Of a stretch of DNA of 64,000 nt, positions 61,146-64,000 are shown piece by piece. Numbering within the stretch: position 1 is the first letter of the stretch; every line of letters starts with the position of its first letter. Source of the stretch: Algoriphagus mannitolivorans DSM 15301 (lineage in GTDB: Bacteria; Bacteroidota; Bacteroidia; Cytophagales; Cyclobacteriaceae); contig NZ_AUBV01000005.1 of NCBI RefSeq assembly GCF_000429425.1, positions 62,001 to 126,000 of the forward strand, given 5' to 3'. The position numbers and the translations under genes are program-made. The notes below the pieces were generated by a model that was given only the letters and a program-made list of their open reading frames with translations, searched no databases and was not told the origin of the DNA.

Positions 61146-62603
61146 ATGCAGAAGCTTAATCTTTCTCAATCTCTTTCACAAAAGCTGTCTCCACAGCAAA
61201 TTCAATTCATTAAATTGCTGCAGGTGCCTACTGCTGAGCTGGATGCACGAATTGAAGAGGAGCTTGAAATCAACCCTGCCTTAGAGGAAGGAAGGGAAGA
61301 GGAGTCCGAAAAATCCCAAGATGAGGAATATGAAGATACCTACGAGGATGATTTGGGTCGGGAAGACGGCGACATCAATCTGGACGATTATCTGGATGAT
61401 GAGTATAGCGGATATAAAATGCAAGGTGACGGAAACTATAATCCTGATGAAGAAGATAGAGAGATTCCGATTTCCTCCCAATCCTCGCTTCATGAGCAGC
61501 TGATTTCTCAGCTGAGTTTTTTGAAGCTCGATGATCGGCAAAAAATTATCGGGCAGCAGCTGATCGGAAGTATAGAAAACGACGGATATATCCGCCGGGA
61601 TTTAGAAGCCATCATCAATGATCTGGCCTTTTCCCAGAATATCGAGACTGATATTGACGAAATGGAGGAAATCCTCCGTAAAATCCAAACCTTTGATCCG
61701 GCAGGAATTGCCGCAAGAAACCTTCAGGAATGTCTCCTAATTCAGCTGGAGCGCAAAGAGCACCCAGACGATCCTGTCGTGAAGCATGCCTTGGCCATTA
61801 TTTATGAGTGCTTTGAGGAATTTACGAAGAAGCATTATTCTAAAATTCAAAAAAGACTGGATCTCTCTGAGGACGAAATCAAAGATGCTGTCAATCTGAT
61901 TACAAGGCTCAATCCAAAGCCAGGAGGGATTTCTGATGGATTGGTTCGTACTCAGTACATTATTCCTGACTTTATTCTGACCAATAACAGCGGGAAGCTC
62001 GAAGTAACCCTTAATTCACGAAATGCTCCGGAATTGAGAATTTCAAGATCTTACGCGGAGATGTTTGATGCGTATGATAAAAGTGACAAGAAAGATAAAA
62101 AGCTGAAGGAGACAGTCACCTTTGTCAAGCAGAAACTAGACTCGGCTAAGTGGTTTATAGATGCCATCAAGCAGCGTCAAAATACGCTTTTGAGAACCAT
62201 GGAAGCCATTTTGATGTATCAAAAAGAATTCTTTTTGGACGGAGATGAGACCAATCTGAGGCCGATGATCCTGAAAGATATCGCCGAAAAAATTGACATG
62301 GATATCTCTACAGTTTCCCGTGTAGCCAATAGCAAGGCTATTCAGACGGAATTTGGGGTTTATCCTTTGAAATACTTTTTCTCCGAAGGAATTTCTACCG
62401 ATAGTGGAGAGGATGTGAGTAACCGAGAGGTGAAGTCTGTACTTCAGGCAATGGTCGACGAGGAGGATAAGAAAAGACCTCTTTCTGACGACAAGCTTGT
62501 CAAAATGCTGAATAAAAGGGGGTACAATATTGCGAGAAGAACGGTGGCGAAATACCGTGAGCAATTGCAAATCCCTGTGGCCAGATTAAGAAAGGAACTG
62601 TAG
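61146..62603 (+). CDS. rpoN: RNA polymerase sigma-54 factor RpoN
   Basis: The 485-residue sigma factor has region I at the N-terminus (LNLSQSLSQKLSPQQIQFIKLLQVPTAELDARIEEELEINPALEE), a long acidic region II (about 50-105), the core-binding and helix-turn-helix segments (MILKDIAEKIDMDISTVSRVANSKAIQT), and the RpoN box ARRTVAKYREQ close to the C-terminus. It directs polymerase to -24/-12 promoters with activator ATPases. The stop overlaps the start of the next gene by one base. Confidence 0.96.
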   Translation: MQKLNLSQSLSQKLSPQQIQFIKLLQVPTAELDARIEEELEINPALEEGREEESEKSQDEEYEDTYEDDLGREDGDINLDDYLDDEYSGYKMQGDGNYNPDEEDREIPISSQSSLHEQLISQLSFLKLDDRQKIIGQQLIGSIENDGYIRRDLEAIINDLAFSQNIETDIDEMEEILRKIQTFDPAGIAARNLQECLLIQLERKEHPDDPVVKHALAIIYECFEEFTKKHYSKIQKRLDLSEDEIKDAVNLITRLNPKPGGISDGLVRTQYIIPDFILTNNSGKLEVTLNSRNAPELRISRSYAEMFDAYDKSDKKDKKLKETVTFVKQKLDSAKWFIDAIKQRQNTLLRTMEAILMYQKEFFLDGDETNLRPMILKDIAEKIDMDISTVSRVANSKAIQTEFGVYPLKYFFSEGISTDSGEDVSNREVKSVLQAMVDEEDKKRPLSDDKLVKMLNKRGYNIARRTVAKYREQLQIPVARLRKEL

Positions 62604-63223
62604 TGCTGAGAGCTTTTGCCCTAGTTTTCACGATTGTGTTTCAGCCGCTGTTGATGCCGGCTTTGGTATTTGGACTGTTGCTTTTTGCAGTTCCGGAATC
62701 CACTAGCCTTCCGGAGGAGTTCAAAACACAGATTTTCTACCTTATCGTTTTGTCCACGCTACTGATTCCTATGATTACCATCATCGGGCTCAGATTGAGT
62801 GGGATGGTGAAAAGTCTTCATCTTCCCCAAAAGCAGGACAGGTTAGTTCCTTTTATCATTACCAACATTTATTTCATCTTGACCACTTACTTTCTCTATC
62901 AAAAAAGTGAGTTGGATCCGATTCTTTGGAAAGGAATGGCGGTGATTAGCTTTTCAGTATTGGCATTGACCATCGTTACTCTTTTTTGGAAAATGTCAGC
63001 CCACATGACTGGCTTGGGAGGATTGTTAGGCGTGATTTTGATCATGAGTAAGCTGTTTCCCACTTTTAATGAGCTTTACCCCCTTTTACTTACCATTGTC
63101 CTCAGTGGGGCTGTAGCCTCTTCCCGATTGTACCTAGACGCTCATAAACCCTTGGAAGTGTATGCCGGATTCCTCTCAGGATTTTTGATCTGTTGGTTTG
63201 GGTTCTCCTGGATTTGGGCCTAA
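62603..63223 (+). CDS. PAP2-like membrane protein after rpoN
   Basis: The start is GTG at 62603, overlapping the rpoN stop TAG by one base. The 206-residue protein has about six TM helices. PAP2-superfamily-like positions are QKQDRLVPF, KMSAHMTGLGG and SRLYLDAHKPLEVYAGFLSG; the last is close to the SRxxxxxH motif, but the PSGH motif has become SAHMTG. It may be a degenerate phosphatidic-acid-phosphatase-type membrane enzyme or a relative without activity. Co-transcription with rpoN is likely. Confidence 0.72.
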   Translation: MLRAFALVFTIVFQPLLMPALVFGLLLFAVPESTSLPEEFKTQIFYLIVLSTLLIPMITIIGLRLSGMVKSLHLPQKQDRLVPFIITNIYFILTTYFLYQKSELDPILWKGMAVISFSVLALTIVTLFWKMSAHMTGLGGLLGVILIMSKLFPTFNELYPLLLTIVLSGAVASSRLYLDAHKPLEVYAGFLSGFLICWFGFSWIWA

Positions 63224-63248
63224 AAAAAATCCGGCTTTTGGCCGGATT
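63222..63248 (-). terminator. Terminator of the outer membrane protein gene
   Basis: AATCCGGC (63228-63235) and GCCGGATT (63241-63248) form a perfect 8-bp stem. On the minus strand a T-run follows (A-run at 63222-63229 on plus), just after the stop of the minus-strand gene at 63255. It also follows directly on the stop of the plus-strand gene. Confidence 0.8.
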
Positions 63249-63254
63249 CAAATC

Positions 63255-64000
63255 TTAAAAGACGGTGAGTGCAATTCCAAAATTAACTTGGCTGGCCTGA
63301 GTGGCGAACGGGCCTCGTCCTTTTTCCCACATGTCGTTGAGATAGAAGTTTGACCAAACATAGAATCCTGGACTTCCGGCTTTAAAGGTCAAAGCATATC
63401 TGAATTTTTCAAGGCCGTACTCCTGAGAGTGTTTCATCTTTTGGCTGCCCTTGCTGGCAGATTCGTATTTGATTTTGGTATGGGCCTCGTAGAGCATTCC
63501 AAATTTTCCACCGATACTTACTCTGAAGCTCTTGTTATAATTGTCTTTATTGAAGTGGTATCTGACTTCAAGAGGGATTTCAAAATAATTCGCCGTAAAA
63601 TTATTTTTCTTCAAATCTATCGCTGTACCGTACACATCAGTCACTTTGAGGAGTTCGGCAGAATTAGCTCCGAGATCTGGATCTAGGAAAAGATTCTTGG
63701 AATCAGCAAACAGAATTTTGTCCGACCCAATCCCAAATCCTGGATTCAAAGTAAAACCAGAGTGATCACCAGCCAGAAGAATAGGGAATTGATAAGAGAT
63801 ATTGAAAGTTCTGGAGCCGAAGAAGTTCATGCCCAGGTCAGCAGGTCTATTGGTAAGTTGGTTAAAACCAAACTCAAAGTTTAAGTCGCTTGGGATGCTT
63901 GGGCGTCCACCAATCGGGGTCTTTGGGGCTGATTTGGTTTCCTGTGCGAGGGTTTGGTTCAAAGTGACTATGGAGAGAACCAATACGAGTAGTTTTTTCA
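63255..64000 (-). CDS. Outer membrane beta-barrel protein (first base beyond window)
   Basis: The frame continues past the TTG at 63981-63983 to the right edge, where positions 63999-64000 read TG on the minus strand; with one more base outside the window this becomes ATG, giving MKKLLVLVLSIVTLNQTLAQ, a good signal peptide. So the gene is complete except for one base, with 248 residues. The mature part has GRPSIPSDLNFEFGFNQLTN, FNISYQFPILLAGDHSGFTLNPGFGIG, YFEIPLEVRYHF, FRVSIGGKFGMLYEAHTKIKY, FRYALTFKAGSPGFYVWSNFYL and ends VNFGIALTVF, typical barrel strands. PorT-like proteins are a related group. Confidence 0.85.
   Translation of the reverse strand, partial: KKLLVLVLSIVTLNQTLAQETKSAPKTPIGGRPSIPSDLNFEFGFNQLTNRPADLGMNFFGSRTFNISYQFPILLAGDHSGFTLNPGFGIGSDKILFADSKNLFLDPDLGANSAELLKVTDVYGTAIDLKKNNFTANYFEIPLEVRYHFNKDNYNKSFRVSIGGKFGMLYEAHTKIKYESASKGSQKMKHSQEYGLEKFRYALTFKAGSPGFYVWSNFYLNDMWEKGRGPFATQASQVNFGIALTVF

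Noticed and set aside
1..64000. CRISPR array, rRNA, insertion sequence or phage region
   Set aside because: I looked for spaced repeats, rRNA words, transposase and phage-type genes and found none.

Overview
The window looks like chromosomal DNA of a member of the Bacteroidota, most likely order Cytophagales, family Cyclobacteriaceae (Algoriphagus-like). The signs are a protein with a gliding-motility/type IX secretion C-terminal sorting domain, many lipoproteins and small beta-barrel outer membrane proteins, a three-subunit succinate dehydrogenase with a fused cytochrome b subunit, and promoters of the Bacteroidota type (TTG, about 20 bases, TAnnTTTG). I place the genus by overall protein character only. 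I see no rRNA, CRISPR array, transposase, phage gene or plasmid gene. Nearly the whole window is ordinary core and housekeeping DNA, with a few spots of unusual structure.

Layout. 1-5044 (minus): two envelope proteins (one cut by the window edge), a GMC flavoprotein dehydrogenase with its small lipoprotein subunit, and a TesA-like SGNH esterase. 5295-9003 (plus): a YbbA/YbbP-type ABC system divergent from the esterase, then a Cys-rich small protein. 9022-11652 (minus): a DUF4143 ATPase with a 14-bp inverted repeat in front of it, tRNA-Leu(CAA), an ABM-domain protein and a SAM hydrolase-family protein. 11757-23161 (plus): phoH, an acetyltransferase, an outer membrane protein, comEC, then a tight run of enoyl-CoA hydratase, recQ, an unknown gene, NUDIX, thioesterase, TPR lipoprotein and tsaC, then pgk. 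23269-33717 (mixed): a secreted phosphatase-like protein, a flavin reductase, a long palindromic element, sppA, folK, fabD, a LysR regulator divergent from an SbtA-type bicarbonate permease, a DCC protein and a large T9SS-type surface protein.

34035-41218 (plus): sdhCAB, a transporter/acetyltransferase/PLP-racemase operon and a small outer membrane protein. 41263-44984: an uncharacterised pair (diheme cytochrome plus beta-helix lipoprotein), a Crp/Fnr regulator and a paralogous outer membrane protein. 45017-51793: ruvC, then a run with two QxxRW glycosyltransferases, a polysaccharide deacetylase, a SpoIIE-type phosphatase, tatD and asparaginase. 51884-53083: tRNA-Ser(GGA), whose 3' end is repeated in a 162-bp tandem unit, followed by about 800 bases without genes. 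53084-64000: an ExbB/ExbD operon, two MFS transporters around nnrD, asnS (minus), rpoN, a PAP2-like membrane protein, and an outer membrane protein whose first base lies just outside the window.

The genes fall into a few working groups: respiration and electron transfer (sdh, GMC dehydrogenase, diheme cytochrome), envelope and polysaccharide work (glycosyltransferases, deacetylase, YbbAP/TesA, beta-barrels, ExbBD), RNA and DNA maintenance (recQ, ruvC, tsaC, asnS, two tRNAs) and small-molecule transport (bicarbonate, amino-acid-like solutes). The items most worth following up are the tRNA-Ser tandem repeat, which resembles the repeats behind E. coli tyrT in its organisation, the inverted repeat before the DUF4143 ATPase, the cytochrome/beta-helix pair, and the symporter/acetyltransferase/racemase operon.
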